A stretch of DNA of 64,000 bases from Microbacterium allomyrinae (GTDB lineage: Bacteria; Actinomycetota; Actinomycetes; Actinomycetales; Microbacteriaceae). The stretch spans positions 1-64,000 of the forward strand of contig NZ_JAGTTN010000005.1 in assembly GCF_020682705.1 (NCBI RefSeq), read 5' to 3'. The notes beneath the pieces were generated by a model, which saw only the letters and a list, made by a program, of their open reading frames with translations, made no database searches and had not been told where the DNA came from. Shown here one piece after another: positions 40,121 to 51,097 of the stretch; the stretch's first letter is position 1, and each line of letters begins with the position of its first letter. Position numbers and translations under genes: made by a program.

Positions 40121-40600
40121 CTAGGCCTGTCGAAGCCCGCGCAGCACCAGTGCGGTGCGGATGGCGGCATCCGCTGCTTCGAAGCCCTTGTCCTCGATCG
40201 ACCCGGGCAGTCCCGCACGAGCGATGCCCTGCGCCTCGTCGTCGAGCGTGAGCACGCCGAAGCCGACCGGCTTGCCGGTGTCGAGCGCGACGCGGGTGAG
40301 CCCGTCGGTCGCCGCCGACGAGACGAACTCGAAGTGCGGGGTGCCGCCGCGGATGATGACGCCCAGCGCCACCACCGCATCGGCTCCCGCCTCCAGCGCC
40401 GCCTTCGCGACCACCGGAAGCTCGAACGAGCCCGGAACGCGCACGAGTCGCGACGTCGCACCCGCCTCTTCGAGGGCGCGCTGCGAGCCGGCGATCAGGC
40501 CGTCGGTGATGACCTCGTGCCACATGCCGGCGATCACGACGACGTCGAGGCCCGTCGCGTCGACGGGTCCGGTGGTCTGGGGCGCGCCCTTACCGCTCAA
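40121..40600 (-). CDS. ribH: 6,7-dimethyl-8-ribityllumazine synthase
   Basis: Lumazine synthase, 159 residues. It condenses the products of RibBA and RibD. The conserved segments are [31 protein letters not shown] (with the catalytic His) and [13 protein letters not shown]. The start is a TTG at 40600 that overlaps the ribBA stop (TTGA) and has GGAG 7 nt upstream; no ATG or GTG fits. It is the last gene of the rib operon. Confidence 0.95.
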   Translation of the reverse strand: MSGKGAPQTTGPVDATGLDVVVIAGMWHEVITDGLIAGSQRALEEAGATSRLVRVPGSFELPVVAKAALEAGADAVVALGVIIRGGTPHFEFVSSAATDGLTRVALDTGKPVGFGVLTLDDEAQGIARAGLPGSIEDKGFEAADAAIRTALVLRGLRQA

Positions 40601-41871
40601 TGCTCTGCTCCTTCGTGCATCTGCGCGAGCGCATCGGCGAGGTCGCCCTCGTCGATGATGTGGCCCATGCGATCGCGCTTGGTGGCCAGGTACTGGTGAT
40701 TGTTCGGACCGACGCCGACCAGGAGCGGAACCTGCTCGACGATGTCGAGGCCGAAATCGCGCAGCTGGTTGACCTTGTCGGAGTTGTTCGTCAGGAGGCG
40801 CACCTTCTCGATACCGAGGTCGGCGAGGATGCCGGCGGCCGCGGCGTAGTCGCGGGCGTCGGCGGGAAGGCCCAGCGCGAGATTCGCGTCGACGGTATCG
40901 AGGCCTCGCTCCTGCAGGGAGTACGCGCGGAGCTTGTTGATGAGTCCGATGCCGCGCCCTTCGTGCCCGCGCATGTAGACCACGACCCCACCGTCCTGTT
41001 CGATGGCGTCGAGCGCCGCCTCGAGCTGCGGGCCGCATTCGCACTTGAGCGAGCCGAACGCCTCACCCGTCAGGCACTCCGAGTGCACCCGCACGAGCGG
41101 GGTGTCGGTGAGCTCGCCGGAGACGACCGCGATGTGATCGGTGCCTGTCACGCGATCCTTGTAGGCGAGGAACCGGAACGCACCGTGCGAGGTCGGCACG
41201 TGGGCCTCGGCGCGCAGGCTCACGCGGCGCTTGTGGGAGTGATGGGCGGGCGCCTGGACCGGCTCGTGCTCGTCGAGGTAGGCGATGAGCTGCTCGATCG
41301 TGATCACCGGAACATCGTCGCGGGATCCCAGTTCCATCAGGCCGGGCAGCCGCATCATCGACCCGTCCTCGGCGACCACCTCGGCGATCGCACCGACCGG
41401 TTCCAGCCCCGCGAGGCGCATCAGCTCGACCGCGGCCTCGGTGTGACCGGCGCGCTCGCGCACCCCGCCGTCCACCGCGCGCAGCGGCAGGATGTGCCCC
41501 GGGCGCTTGACGCTGGTGGGCGCCGATGCGGGGTCGGCCAGCACGTTGAGCGTGTGTGCGCGGTCGGAGGCGCTGATGCCCGTGGAGTCGCGATCCGCCG
41601 CGTCGACGCTCACCGTGTAGGCGGTGCCGCGGGCATCTTCGTTGACCTCGACCATCGGCGGCAGGTCGAGGCGATCGGCCCACTCCGCAGGCATCGGCGC
41701 GCAGATGAACCCGCTCGACCAGCGCACGGTCCAGGCGATCCACTCGGGGGTCGCCAGCTGCGCCGAGAGGATCACGTCGCCCTCGTTCTCGCGGTTCTCA
41801 TCGTCGGCGACGATGACGGGCTTGCCGACGCGGAGCGCGTCGAGGGCCTCGGTGATCGTGGCAAGGCTCAT
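40597..41871 (-). CDS. ribBA: Bifunctional DHBP synthase / GTP cyclohydrolase II
   Basis: Fused enzyme of 424 residues. The N-terminal dihydroxybutanone-phosphate synthase (about 1-205) has the acidic motif [10 protein letters not shown] and RAGHTEA. The C-terminal GTP cyclohydrolase II (about 215-415) has the zinc cysteines in [18 protein letters not shown] and the [10 protein letters not shown] motif. Both initial substrates of riboflavin synthesis are therefore made by one protein. The ATG at 41871 overlaps the ribE stop (ATGA). Confidence 0.96.
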   Translation of the reverse strand: MSLATITEALDALRVGKPVIVADDENRENEGDVILSAQLATPEWIAWTVRWSSGFICAPMPAEWADRLDLPPMVEVNEDARGTAYTVSVDAADRDSTGISASDRAHTLNVLADPASAPTSVKRPGHILPLRAVDGGVRERAGHTEAAVELMRLAGLEPVGAIAEVVAEDGSMMRLPGLMELGSRDDVPVITIEQLIAYLDEHEPVQAPAHHSHKRRVSLRAEAHVPTSHGAFRFLAYKDRVTGTDHIAVVSGELTDTPLVRVHSECLTGEAFGSLKCECGPQLEAALDAIEQDGGVVVYMRGHEGRGIGLINKLRAYSLQERGLDTVDANLALGLPADARDYAAAAGILADLGIEKVRLLTNNSDKVNQLRDFGLDIVEQVPLLVGVGPNNHQYLATKRDRMGHIIDEGDLADALAQMHEGAEH

Positions 41872-42581
41872 CTCGAGCCTCCTTCCGTCGGTGCGGCATC
41901 GGCCGCGGGGAGTTCGGGGGCGGCGACGGCCGCCGGGACCGTGGGAGACGCGGAAGCGGCGGGAGAGAAGGCGAGCAGGCGGCGCACGTGGCGGGCCAGG
42001 ATGTCGGTCTCGAGGTTCACGCGGTCGCCCGCCACCCGCTCTCCGAGGGTCGTCGCGGTGAGCGTCTCGGGAATGAGCGAGACCTCGAACCACGCGTCGT
42101 CGGCGGAGGAGGCGCCGACCGGCGCGGGGCTCGCCGCGCTCACGGTGAGCGACACGCCGTCGACGGCTATCGAGCCCTTGTCGACGACGAGGGGGGCGAG
42201 ATCGGCGGGCAGCGAGATCCGCAGCACACGCCATTGCGCACCCGGCCGCACCTCGAGCACCTCTCCGGTGCCGTCGATGTGGCCCTGGACGATGTGTCCG
42301 CCCAGACGCCCGTGTGCAGCGGTAGCGCGCTCGAGGTTCACCACCCGGCCCTCACCCACTCCCGCCAGTGTCGACATGTCGAGCGTCTGCCTCATCACGT
42401 CGGCCGTGAACCACTCCGGCCCCTGGCCGACGACGGTGAGGCAGACGCCGCTGACGGCGATCGAGTCGCCGTGCGCGGCATCCGACACCGCCTTCGGGCC
42501 GCGGACGGTCAACCGCACGCCGTCGCCGGCCGGCTCGACAGCGGTGATCTCGCCGAGCTCTTCGATGATTCCGGTGAACAT
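41868..42581 (-). CDS. ribE: Riboflavin synthase alpha chain
   Basis: Riboflavin synthase, 237 residues, with two lumazine-binding repeats. It starts with the family-typical MFTGIIEELGEI; repeat one contains GVCLTVV and repeat two VDGVSLTV. The last 30 residues are an Ala/Pro-rich tail beyond the usual end of about 200 residues. It dismutates two lumazines into riboflavin. Start at 42581 overlaps the ribD stop by one base. Confidence 0.95.
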   Translation of the reverse strand: MFTGIIEELGEITAVEPAGDGVRLTVRGPKAVSDAAHGDSIAVSGVCLTVVGQGPEWFTADVMRQTLDMSTLAGVGEGRVVNLERATAAHGRLGGHIVQGHIDGTGEVLEVRPGAQWRVLRISLPADLAPLVVDKGSIAVDGVSLTVSAASPAPVGASSADDAWFEVSLIPETLTATTLGERVAGDRVNLETDILARHVRRLLAFSPAASASPTVPAAVAAPELPAADAAPTEGGSR

Positions 42582-43624
42582 CAGGCGACTCCTTCTTCTG
42601 GATTGCGTCCGCGAGCAGGTCGCGGGGCGGCGACGATCAGCAGATCGTCACCGAGGTTCTGAACGCCCGTCACCCGGAGGCGGAGTGCTTCGGCGATCGT
42701 CGAGACGCCGATGTCGCGAAGGGCGAGCATGTCGCCGCCGATCAGCACCGGCGCGACATAGACCAGCAGCTCGTCGGCGAGGCCTTCGCGGACGAAGGAT
42801 GCAGCGACCGCGGGGCCACCTTCGACGAACACGCGCTGGATGCCGCGCGTGCGCAGGTCGTCGAGCATCGAGCGGAGATCGCCCGGGTACTGGAGGAACG
42901 CGCGGGGATGCTGCCGCACGACGGCGTCAGCGGGTACCGGGCGCGATCCGACGATGACCGGAACGGGCTGATCGGGCAGCAGCGAGCCGTCGTCGGCCCG
43001 CGCCGTCAGCGCGGGGTCGTCTGCGAGCACGGTGCCGGTTCCGGCGACGATCGCGTCGGCCAGCGCCCGGCGACGATGGACGTCGGCTCGTGCGGCAGGA
43101 CCGGTGATCCACTTGCTGGTGCCGTCGGATGCCGCGGCCCGTCCGTCGAGGCTCTGCGCCCACTTGACGGTGACATGAGGCCGGCCCAGGCGCTGCACGG
43201 CGAGCCATGAGTCGAGCAGGGCGGAGCCTTCGTCGGCGAGCAGCCCCGCCTCGACGTCGACACCCGCCTCATGCAGTCGCGCTGCGCCGCCAGACGAATG
43301 GTCGCCCGGATCGGAGACCGAATACACGACGCGGATGATTCCCGCGGCGATGAGCGCCTCGGAGCACGGACCGGTGCGGCCGGTGTGGTTGCACGGCTCG
43401 AGCGTCACGACCGCCGTCGCGCCGCGAGCGGCTCCCGGGTCGAGCTTCGACAGCGCGTCGACCTCGGCGTGGGGCGTGCCGGCACCGTGGTGCCATCCCT
43501 CGGCCAGCACATCGCCGGCGGGGGAGAGGATCACCGCGCCCACCTGCGGATTCACGCCGCGGGGGCCCCGCAGCGCGTTCGCCAGCGCGCGGCGCATCGC
43601 GTCGTGTTCCGCTGCGCTCGCCAT
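42581..43624 (-). CDS. ribD: Bifunctional deaminase/reductase RibD
   Basis: Two-domain enzyme of 347 residues. The N-terminal deaminase (about 5-145) has the zinc motifs HAEVDAL and PCNHTGRTGPC. The C-terminal reductase (about 150-345) contains VKWAQSLDGRAAASDG and VFVEGGPAVAASF. It performs the second and third steps after GTP cyclohydrolase II. GGGA lies upstream of the ATG at 43624. First gene of the operon, 66 nt downstream of the FMN riboswitch. Confidence 0.95.
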   Translation of the reverse strand: MASAAEHDAMRRALANALRGPRGVNPQVGAVILSPAGDVLAEGWHHGAGTPHAEVDALSKLDPGAARGATAVVTLEPCNHTGRTGPCSEALIAAGIIRVVYSVSDPGDHSSGGAARLHEAGVDVEAGLLADEGSALLDSWLAVQRLGRPHVTVKWAQSLDGRAAASDGTSKWITGPAARADVHRRRALADAIVAGTGTVLADDPALTARADDGSLLPDQPVPVIVGSRPVPADAVVRQHPRAFLQYPGDLRSMLDDLRTRGIQRVFVEGGPAVAASFVREGLADELLVYVAPVLIGGDMLALRDIGVSTIAEALRLRVTGVQNLGDDLLIVAAPRPARGRNPEEGVA

Positions 43625-43689
43625 CCGAATCCCTGTCTGCCGTGTAGGCACTCCGGGGTTGGGAAAACAGCGGCGCGCGTCACGCCACC

Positions 43690-43860
43690 CGTGCTGCCTC
43701 CCATCCGGACTAGCGACGGGATTCCGTATGGAACCCTTTCGCAACACCGTCGGTCCCGGAATTTCACCGGATCAGCCGTGGCGGCATCCGAATCGGATGC
43801 TGATGCCACAGCTCGCGGACTGTCACCGCCGGTTCGGATTCTCACCGACCCCGGAGCACG
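43690..43860 (-). ncRNA. FMN riboswitch (RFN element) for the rib operon
   Basis: Read on the minus strand, the leader has the RFN core in order: a GTGCTCCGGGGTCGGTGAGA segment at the 5' side, CCGGCGGTGACAGTCCGCGA, CCGGTGAAATTCCGG, then AGTCCGGATGGGAGGCAGC at the 3' side, whose AGCAC end pairs with the initial GTGCT. This is a complete six-helix junction. FMN binding should shut off ribDEBAH. A -10 hexamer TACACT (complement of 43872-43877) lies just upstream. One variable stem is built from GCATCCG-AAT-CGGATGC (43784-43800). The remaining part of the 369-bp gap before the regulator gene holds only the promoter. Confidence 0.95.
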
Positions 43861-43993
43861 TTGATGCTCTGAGTGTAGTCAACGCGGCATCCGGGGATTC
43901 ATTCCATGTCCTCGAATGAAGTGTCACTCCGTGAGATGGAGCGACCAGGTGGCGCGCTCCCGGTGCTCGCGGACCTGCAGACGCGTGGCCTCC

Positions 43994-44953
43994 TCACTCG
44001 GTGAGAGCCCGCGCCACGGGCTCGTCCACGACGAGATCGGTGACGAGCCGGGCGGCCAGCGCACCCTGCAGGCTTGCGAGCTTCGAGACTCCCGAGACGA
44101 CGCACACCCGCCGCGGAACGCGCCGGAGGACTCCGAAGCTCGGGCCGGTTGCACGATCGTTCAGCGTGATGCCGTCGCTGGATCCGTCGGCGCGGAAGAA
44201 CACGGTGGCCACGTCGCCGACGACCCCCTCGCGCTCGAGCTCGTCCAGCTCGCTGGTCTCGAGGTAGCCGCCGCTGTAGACGTGGCTGGGCACGCGGGAG
44301 CCCGCCGAGCCGGTGCTGAAGACGACCAGGTCCATCGCGGCCTGCATCGCGAGGATGCGTCGGGTGCTGCGCTCGCGCCACATGGCGAGCCGTGTGCGCG
44401 GATCGTCGAAGAACGCCGGAACCGGGAACTGCTGCGCGCTCCCGCCGTACGCCGCCGCGAACCGGCTCAGGATCTCGCTCGCGTAGAGCAGGCCCGTGGT
44501 GTGCGTGTTGCCCGAGCCGTTGAGCTGCACGAACGTCGTGCCGTGCACGGCTTCGGGCACGAGGTGGCGGCTGATTGCGGCAGTCGTGGATCCCCACGCC
44601 ACGCCGATCGTCATGTCCTGCTTCACGAGATCGCGCAGCAGATGGGCCGCCGCGATCGCGACGCGCTGGAGCCGGTCGACTTCGGTGGCATCGTCGGAGA
44701 CGGGAACGACGTGCGCGGCCACGTGGAATCGCTCGGCGAGGCGTTCCTCCAGCAATTGGGGAGCGGCGAAGGGCGAGCGGATGCGGATGTCGACGATGCC
44801 GGTCGCGCGGGCGTGTGCGAGCAGGCGCGACACGGTGGAACGCGAGGTGCCGAGCTCGCGCGCGATGGCCTCCATCGTGCGCTCCTGGACGTAGTAGAGA
44901 TGCGCGGCGGTGAGCGCTCGTTGAGTGCTGCGGGCGTCGTCGAGCGGTTCCAT
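43994..44953 (-). CDS. SorC/DeoR-type sugar-binding regulator
   Basis: This 319-residue protein has an N-terminal HTH (about 26-52, EAIARELGTSRSTVSRLLA) and a C-terminal sugar-phosphate-binding domain of the SorC family (GVAWGSTTAAIS, NGSGNTHTT, GVVGDVATVFF). It is divergent from glpD, so it probably regulates glycerol use in response to a phosphorylated intermediate such as glycerol-3-phosphate. That ligand is an inference. A dyad at 44964-44977 lies in the 113-bp shared promoter region. Confidence 0.87.
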   Translation of the reverse strand: MEPLDDARSTQRALTAAHLYYVQERTMEAIARELGTSRSTVSRLLAHARATGIVDIRIRSPFAAPQLLEERLAERFHVAAHVVPVSDDATEVDRLQRVAIAAAHLLRDLVKQDMTIGVAWGSTTAAISRHLVPEAVHGTTFVQLNGSGNTHTTGLLYASEILSRFAAAYGGSAQQFPVPAFFDDPRTRLAMWRERSTRRILAMQAAMDLVVFSTGSAGSRVPSHVYSGGYLETSELDELEREGVVGDVATVFFRADGSSDGITLNDRATGPSFGVLRRVPRRVCVVSGVSKLASLQGALAARLVTDLVVDEPVARALTE

Positions 44954-44963
44954 TCCTCAATCG

Positions 44964-44988
44964 TGCACGTATGTGCATCAGTCGTGCA
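44964..44988. promoter_or_regulatory. Candidate SorC operator upstream of glpD
   Basis: TGCAC-GTAT-GTGCA (44964-44977) is a perfect 5-4-5 dyad. The half-site TCGTGCA occurs at 44961-44967 and again at 44982-44988, 21 bp apart, so an extended or tetrameric site is likely. It lies 11 bp upstream of the regulator start. Confidence 0.6.
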
Positions 44989-45066
44989 ACATCGTCCAAC
45001 GATGCGATCATGAACAGAGGAGCACGATCGACCGGAGGTTCGGGTCGGCCGACGAAGGGGAGAGCG

Positions 45067-46779
45067 ATGACGGAGCGGGGTTCAGCTCGGGGGTTCGAAG
45101 AACTGGTGAAGCGCCCCTACGCCGATGTCCTGATCATCGGAGGCGGCATCAACGGGCTCGCGACCTTCCGCGACCTCGCCCTGCAGGGGATCGATGTCGC
45201 ACTGGTCGAGCGCGCCGACTTCATCAGCGGAGCATCGGCGGCCTCGTCGCACATGATCCACGGTGGCATCCGGTACCTCGAGAACGGCGAGTTCCGTCTG
45301 GTGCACGAGGCGGTCACCGAGCGCAACGGGCTCCTCAAGATCGCCCCGCACTACGTTCGCCCGCTGCAGACGACGATCCCGATCTTCTCCACCTTCTCGG
45401 GCGTGCTGACAGCGCCCCTGCGCTTCCTCCGCCACGGTGGGGGAGAGCCGCGCGAGCGCGGCGCCGCGCTCATCAAGATCGGCCTCGTGATCTACGACTC
45501 GTTCTCGCGCGGAGGCGGGCGCGTGCAGCGCCACACATTCCACGGGCGCAAGCGCTCGCTCGCCCAGCTGCCGCAACTGAACCCGGGGGTCAAGTACACC
45601 GCGACCTACTGGGATGCCTCGCTCCACGACCCGGAACGCCTCGCGCTCGACGTGCTGCGCGACGGCCGTGCCGCCGGCGGCGAACGCGCCCGTGCCGCGA
45701 ACTACACCGCAGCGGCCGGGGTCCGCGGCGGTCGCGTCGTGCTGCAGGATGCGGTGACCGGCGCCGAGACGGAGTTCACGGCATCCGTCATCATCAACGC
45801 CTCGGGTCCATGGACGGACCTCACCAACCTCGCGCTGGGCGACCCGACCCGCTACATGGGCGGCACCAAGGGATCGCACGTCGTCCTCGATCACCCCGAA
45901 CTGCTGGCCGCGACCGGCGGACGCGAGCTGTTCTTCGAGAACGAGGACGGCCGCATCGTGCTCATCTACCCGCTGAAGGGGCGGGTGCTGGTCGGCACGA
46001 CCGACCTCGAACACGAGATCGGCGACCCGGTCGTGTGCACCGAGGCCGAGGTCGACTACTTCATCGACCTGATCGGTCAGGTGCTTCCCGCGGTCGAGGT
46101 CGATCGCTCGCACATCGTCTACCGGTTCTCGGGCGTGCGTCCGCTGCCCGGGCACGGAGATCTGGCACCGGGATTCGTCTCTCGGGACTACCGCATCGAG
46201 GCCGAAGAGCTCGTCGGCGGGGACGCCACGGTACTGACCCTCGTCGGCGGCAAGTGGACGACGTTCCGGGCCTCGGCCGAGCACCTCGCCGATCGCGCGC
46301 TGGAACTGCTCTCGACGCCCCGCCGTCGCTCGACGAAGGGCGTCGCCATCGGCGGCGGCCAAGGCTACCCGGTGACCGAGCGCGCGCGGCAGCAGTGGAT
46401 CGCCGCGCACAGCGCCGACCTGCCCGCCGCCCGCGTCGCCACGCTGCTCGACCGCTACGGAACCGTCGCCTCGGCCGTGATCGACGCGATCGACGACGAT
46501 CCCGACGACGCGATGCTCGCGCACGCACCGGGCTACAGCTCCGGAGAGCTGCGCCACCTCGCGCAGAGCGAGGACGTCGTCCACCTCGAGGACCTGCTGA
46601 TGCGCCGGACGAGCATCGCGTTCCTCGGCGGTGCATCGGCGGACGCAGCGGCCGAGATCGCGGATGCCGTCGCGCCGGTGCTCGGGTGGGACGTCACGCG
46701 CACGGCCGCTGAAGTGCAGCGCGGGCTCGCCGCCGCCTATGCCGCCGATCCGACCTGGGCGCCCGCATCCGCACGATAG
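45067..46779 (+). CDS. glpD: Glycerol-3-phosphate dehydrogenase (FAD-dependent)
   Basis: Membrane-associated flavoprotein, 570 residues. It oxidises glycerol-3-phosphate to DHAP. The dinucleotide motif IIGGGINGLATFRD (about 19-32), SGASAASSHMIHGGIRYL and GGKWTTFR are diagnostic. The C-terminal cap domain is present (about 390-570). AAGGGGAG lies ahead of the ATG at 45067. It pairs with glpK downstream; no glycerol facilitator gene is in the window. Confidence 0.95.
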   Translation: MTERGSARGFEELVKRPYADVLIIGGGINGLATFRDLALQGIDVALVERADFISGASAASSHMIHGGIRYLENGEFRLVHEAVTERNGLLKIAPHYVRPLQTTIPIFSTFSGVLTAPLRFLRHGGGEPRERGAALIKIGLVIYDSFSRGGGRVQRHTFHGRKRSLAQLPQLNPGVKYTATYWDASLHDPERLALDVLRDGRAAGGERARAANYTAAAGVRGGRVVLQDAVTGAETEFTASVIINASGPWTDLTNLALGDPTRYMGGTKGSHVVLDHPELLAATGGRELFFENEDGRIVLIYPLKGRVLVGTTDLEHEIGDPVVCTEAEVDYFIDLIGQVLPAVEVDRSHIVYRFSGVRPLPGHGDLAPGFVSRDYRIEAEELVGGDATVLTLVGGKWTTFRASAEHLADRALELLSTPRRRSTKGVAIGGGQGYPVTERARQQWIAAHSADLPAARVATLLDRYGTVASAVIDAIDDDPDDAMLAHAPGYSSGELRHLAQSEDVVHLEDLLMRRTSIAFLGGASADAAAEIADAVAPVLGWDVTRTAAEVQRGLAAAYAADPTWAPASAR

Positions 46780-46810
46780 CCTGACCGCACCCGGCCCCAT
46801 CGCCGGTGGC

Positions 46811-46830
46811 CACGGGCGAAGCCGCCCGTG
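46811..46830 (+). promoter_or_regulatory. Hairpin just before the glpK ribosome site
   Basis: CACGGGCG-AAGC-CGCCCGTG is a perfect 8-bp stem with a 4-nt loop in the 65-bp glpD-glpK gap, ending 4 nt before the GAGGAG ribosome site. It may stabilise the processed glpK message or dampen read-through. Confidence 0.5.
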
Positions 46831-46844
46831 AGAGAGGAGCCGGC

Positions 46845-48389
46845 GTGGCAGACCACGTACTGGCGATCGACCAGGGGACCACCTCGACGCGCGCCATCGT
46901 CTTCGACGCGACGGCCACGATCGTGGGGGTCGCCCAGCGCGAGCACGAGCAGATCTTTCCCCGTGCCGGATGGGTCGAGCACGACCCGGTCGAGATCTGG
47001 ACCAGCACCGAATGGGTCATCTCCGCCTGCCTGTCCCGGGCGGGCATCGAGGCATCCGACATCGCCGCCGTCGGCGTCACGAACCAGCGCGAGACCGCGA
47101 TCGTGTGGGATCGGCGCACCGGACGGCCGGTCCACAACGCGATCGTCTGGCAGGACACCCGCACGCAGCCGCGGCTGGACGAGATCGCCGCCGCGGACGG
47201 CGCCGGCACGTTCCGCTTCGCGGAGGAGACCGGCCTGCCGCTGGCGACGTACTTCTCGGCGTCGAAGATCGCCTGGATCCTCGATCACGTCCCGGGTGCG
47301 CGCGCGGCCGCCGCGAGAGGCGACCTGCTCTTCGGCACCCCCGACACCTGGGTCGTGTGGAATCTCACCGGCGGCGCGCGCGGCGGCATCCACGTGACCG
47401 ATGTCACCAACGCCTCACGGACGCTCCTGATGGACCTCGTGACGCTCGACTGGTCGGACGACCTGCTCGAAGTGTGGGGCATCCCGCGCGCGATGATGCC
47501 GCAGGTGCGCTCCTCGTCGGAGGTCGTCGGCACCTCGCAGCTGCCCGACGTCTTACACGGCGTGCCCATCGCCGGCATCCTCGGAGACCAGCAGGCGGCC
47601 GCGTTCGGTCAGGCCGCGTTCCACGCCGGGGAATCGAAGAACACGTACGGCACGGGCAACTTCCTGCTGGTGAACACCGGCACCGACATCGTGCGCTCCG
47701 ACAGCGGTCTCATCACGACCGTGGCGTACCGGCGCGAGGGCGAGGCCGCCCACTACGCGCTGGAAGGCTCGATCGCCGTCACCGGATCGCTCGTGCAGTG
47801 GCTCCGAGACAACCTCGGCATCATCCAGCGCTCCGAAGACGTCGAGACGCTCGCCGCCACCGTCGACGACAACGGCGGTGCATACTTCGTGCCGGCCTTC
47901 TCGGGACTCTTCGCACCCTACTGGCGCCCCGATGCGCGAGGTGCGCTCGTCGGGCTCACGCGCTATGTCAACAAGGCGCACATCGCCCGGGCCGCGCTCG
48001 AGTCCACGGCGTTCCAGACGAGAGACGTCATCGACGCCGTCGTCGCAGACACGGGCCGCGCGCTGGACGAGCTGCGAGTGGACGGCGGGATGACCCGCGA
48101 CGACCTGCTGATGCAGTTCCAGGCCGACATCCTCGGCATCCCCGTCGTGCGCCCGAAGGTCGTCGAGACGACCGCCCTCGGCGCAGCGTACGCCGCGGGC
48201 CTCGCGACGGGGGTGTGGGGAGACCTCGACGAACTGCGCGCGCACTGGCGCGAGGATGTGCGCTTCGAACCTCGGATGCCGGACGACGAGCGCGAGCGTC
48301 GCTACCGGATGTGGCGCAAGGCCGTGTCGAAGTCGCTCGACTGGGTCGACGACGACGCCCGCGCCCTCATGGGGACCGAGGGCGACTGA
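46845..48389 (+). CDS. glpK: Glycerol kinase
   Basis: FGGY-family kinase, 514 residues. It phosphorylates glycerol with ATP. The N-terminal phosphate motif is [16 protein letters not shown], and [25 protein letters not shown] and [16 protein letters not shown] are family signatures. The GTG at 46845 has GGAG 5 nt upstream; the earlier in-frame start would lie across the hairpin. It lacks the PTS-phosphorylated His region context needed to predict catabolite control. Its end is 8 bp from the convergent glycosylase gene. Confidence 0.96.
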   Translation: MADHVLAIDQGTTSTRAIVFDATATIVGVAQREHEQIFPRAGWVEHDPVEIWTSTEWVISACLSRAGIEASDIAAVGVTNQRETAIVWDRRTGRPVHNAIVWQDTRTQPRLDEIAAADGAGTFRFAEETGLPLATYFSASKIAWILDHVPGARAAAARGDLLFGTPDTWVVWNLTGGARGGIHVTDVTNASRTLLMDLVTLDWSDDLLEVWGIPRAMMPQVRSSSEVVGTSQLPDVLHGVPIAGILGDQQAAAFGQAAFHAGESKNTYGTGNFLLVNTGTDIVRSDSGLITTVAYRREGEAAHYALEGSIAVTGSLVQWLRDNLGIIQRSEDVETLAATVDDNGGAYFVPAFSGLFAPYWRPDARGALVGLTRYVNKAHIARAALESTAFQTRDVIDAVVADTGRALDELRVDGGMTRDDLLMQFQADILGIPVVRPKVVETTALGAAYAAGLATGVWGDLDELRAHWREDVRFEPRMPDDERERRYRMWRKAVSKSLDWVDDDARALMGTEGD

Positions 48390-48397
48390 GGTGCGCG

Positions 48398-49270
48398 CTA
48401 CTTGAGAAGCCGCGACAGCCTCCGGTCGGCGAGGATCTTTCCGCCGGTCTGACAGGTCGGACAGTACTCGAGCGAGTTGTCGGCGAAGAAGACGCTGCGC
48501 ACGACGTCGCCGCAGACCGGGCATGTCTCGCCCCGTCTGCCGTGCACCTGCATGCCGCGGCGCTTGGCGTCTTTGAGGTCGGCGGGCGGCTTGCCGGATG
48601 CCTCGGCCACCGCCTCGGTGAGTGTGGTGATCATCGCGGCGAAGAGGCGCTCGATGTCCGCGTCGTCGAGGCTCGATGCGAGCGCGTAGGGCGACATCTT
48701 CGCCGCGTGCAGGATCTCGTCGGAGTAGGCATTGCCGACTCCCGCGATGGTCGCCTGGTCGCGCAGCACTCCTTTGATCTGAGTGCGCCGGCCGGCCAGC
48801 AGCCCCGCCAGCGTGTCGCGGGTGAACGCGGGGTCGAGCGGGTCGGGGCCCAGCCGTGCGATGCCCGGGACATCCGACGGGTCGCGCACCACGGAGAACG
48901 CGAGCGACTTCTTCGTGCCCGCTTCGGTGAGGTCGAACCCGGATCCATCGCTCAGCGCCACACGCAGGGCGATCGGCGTCTTGCCCGGTTTGATGAGGGT
49001 CGGCGCGAGCTGGTCGGTGAACCGCAGCCACCCGGCCTTCGCGAGGTGGAAGACGAGGTGGGGCGCGGCATCCGTCCCGGTCGTTGCGAGGTCGATGAAC
49101 TTGCCGTGGCGCGTCGCACCCGTGATCTCGGCGCCGTGCAGCGCGTCGATCGGCGGATCGTACGTCTTGAGCGCTGCGATGTTGGCGACCATCGTGCGCG
49201 TGATCTGCAGACCGGTCAGCCGCTCGGCGAGGAAGTCGACGAGACCCTGCACCTCCGGCATCTCGGGCAT
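48398..49270 (-). CDS. Fpg/Nei-family DNA glycosylase
   Basis: Formamidopyrimidine/endonuclease VIII-type glycosylase, 290 residues. The N-terminus MPEMPEVQG gives the catalytic Pro2 and Glu3 after Met removal; Lys57 lies in RHGKFIDL, the helix-two-turn-helix includes QATIAGVGNAYSDEIL, and the C-terminal zinc finger has CPVCG and CPTCQ. It removes oxidised bases. Whether Fpg- or Nei-like specificity applies is unclear; the central part resembles the actinobacterial Nei-like group. A CAGGAT hexamer ends 6 nt before the ATG. Confidence 0.9.
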   Translation of the reverse strand: MPEMPEVQGLVDFLAERLTGLQITRTMVANIAALKTYDPPIDALHGAEITGATRHGKFIDLATTGTDAAPHLVFHLAKAGWLRFTDQLAPTLIKPGKTPIALRVALSDGSGFDLTEAGTKKSLAFSVVRDPSDVPGIARLGPDPLDPAFTRDTLAGLLAGRRTQIKGVLRDQATIAGVGNAYSDEILHAAKMSPYALASSLDDADIERLFAAMITTLTEAVAEASGKPPADLKDAKRRGMQVHGRRGETCPVCGDVVRSVFFADNSLEYCPTCQTGGKILADRRLSRLLK

Positions 49271-49337
49271 GCGCTCATCCTGCCATGAGGCGCCGACGCG
49301 CGGGGAGGTCGCACGAGTTCGTGGATGCGGCTCCGCG

Positions 49338-49904
49338 TCAGCCTTCGAGGACAGGCCAGGGTTGCGGCATCCGCTCGTCCGTCCTCAGCAGCGCAGCCAC
49401 CCAGCCGTCGTCGCGGTGCTTCGCATTCGCGAGAGCCAGACGCATCAGCCCTTCGTAGCGGAACCCGAGCCGTCTCGCGACGCGGGCCGGGGCGACGTTG
49501 CCGACCACGGCTCGCCACTCGAGGCGAATGAGATCGAGGCCATCGGCGGCGAAGCTCCAGTCGATGACGGCGTTCGCCGCCTCGTTCAGCCGCCCGGAGC
49601 CGCGCGATGCCGGCGCCATCCAGTATCCGATCTCACCGTTGCCGAGCCCGTCGATGCGGTAGACGCCGATCGTGCCGACGAGGGCGGTGCCCTCATGGAT
49701 CGCCCACGTCAGATTCTTGCCGGCGTCCCAGTCCGACGGCACGCGCTCCACGAAGCCTTCGGCATGCGAACGCTCGTAAGGGAAGGGGACGGGTGTGTAC
49801 CGCTGAATCCCCGCGTCCTGGCAGGCCTCGTAGATCGCGTCGACGTCCGCCCCACGGGGGAGCGACAGCTCGAGCCGCGCGGTGCGAAGCGTGACGGGTT
49901 GCAT
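49338..49904 (-). CDS. GNAT acetyltransferase, RimJ/RimL type
   Basis: This 188-residue acetyltransferase has the RimJ/RimL-like layout: TARLELSLPRGAD at the start, GEIGYWMAPASRGSGRLNEA forming the acetyl-CoA loop, and NVAPARVARRLGFRYEG. It probably acetylates an N-terminal or side-chain amine; the target is unknown. A TAGCCT hexamer ends 6 nt before the ATG at 49904, suggesting a leaderless start. Downstream it converges on nothing; the glycosylase gene follows in the same direction 67 bp on. Confidence 0.85.
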   Translation of the reverse strand: MQPVTLRTARLELSLPRGADVDAIYEACQDAGIQRYTPVPFPYERSHAEGFVERVPSDWDAGKNLTWAIHEGTALVGTIGVYRIDGLGNGEIGYWMAPASRGSGRLNEAANAVIDWSFAADGLDLIRLEWRAVVGNVAPARVARRLGFRYEGLMRLALANAKHRDDGWVAALLRTDERMPQPWPVLEG

Positions 49905-50013
49905 GCGGTCAGGCTAGTTGCCCGCCCCCTCCCCTCCGCAACTCCGGATCGCCGGGCGACAGCCACGGAGGGCGCGCGTGATCCCGCGCCCGCGTGTGCC
50001 CGGGCAGAGGGGC

Positions 50014-51021
<1,008 letters not shown>

Positions 51022-51097
51022 TCAAGTCTATTCAGCGGATGCCGCACCCCACGCCGCGCGAGCGGCTCGCCGATCGGATCCGCCGGTACGCGAGTCG

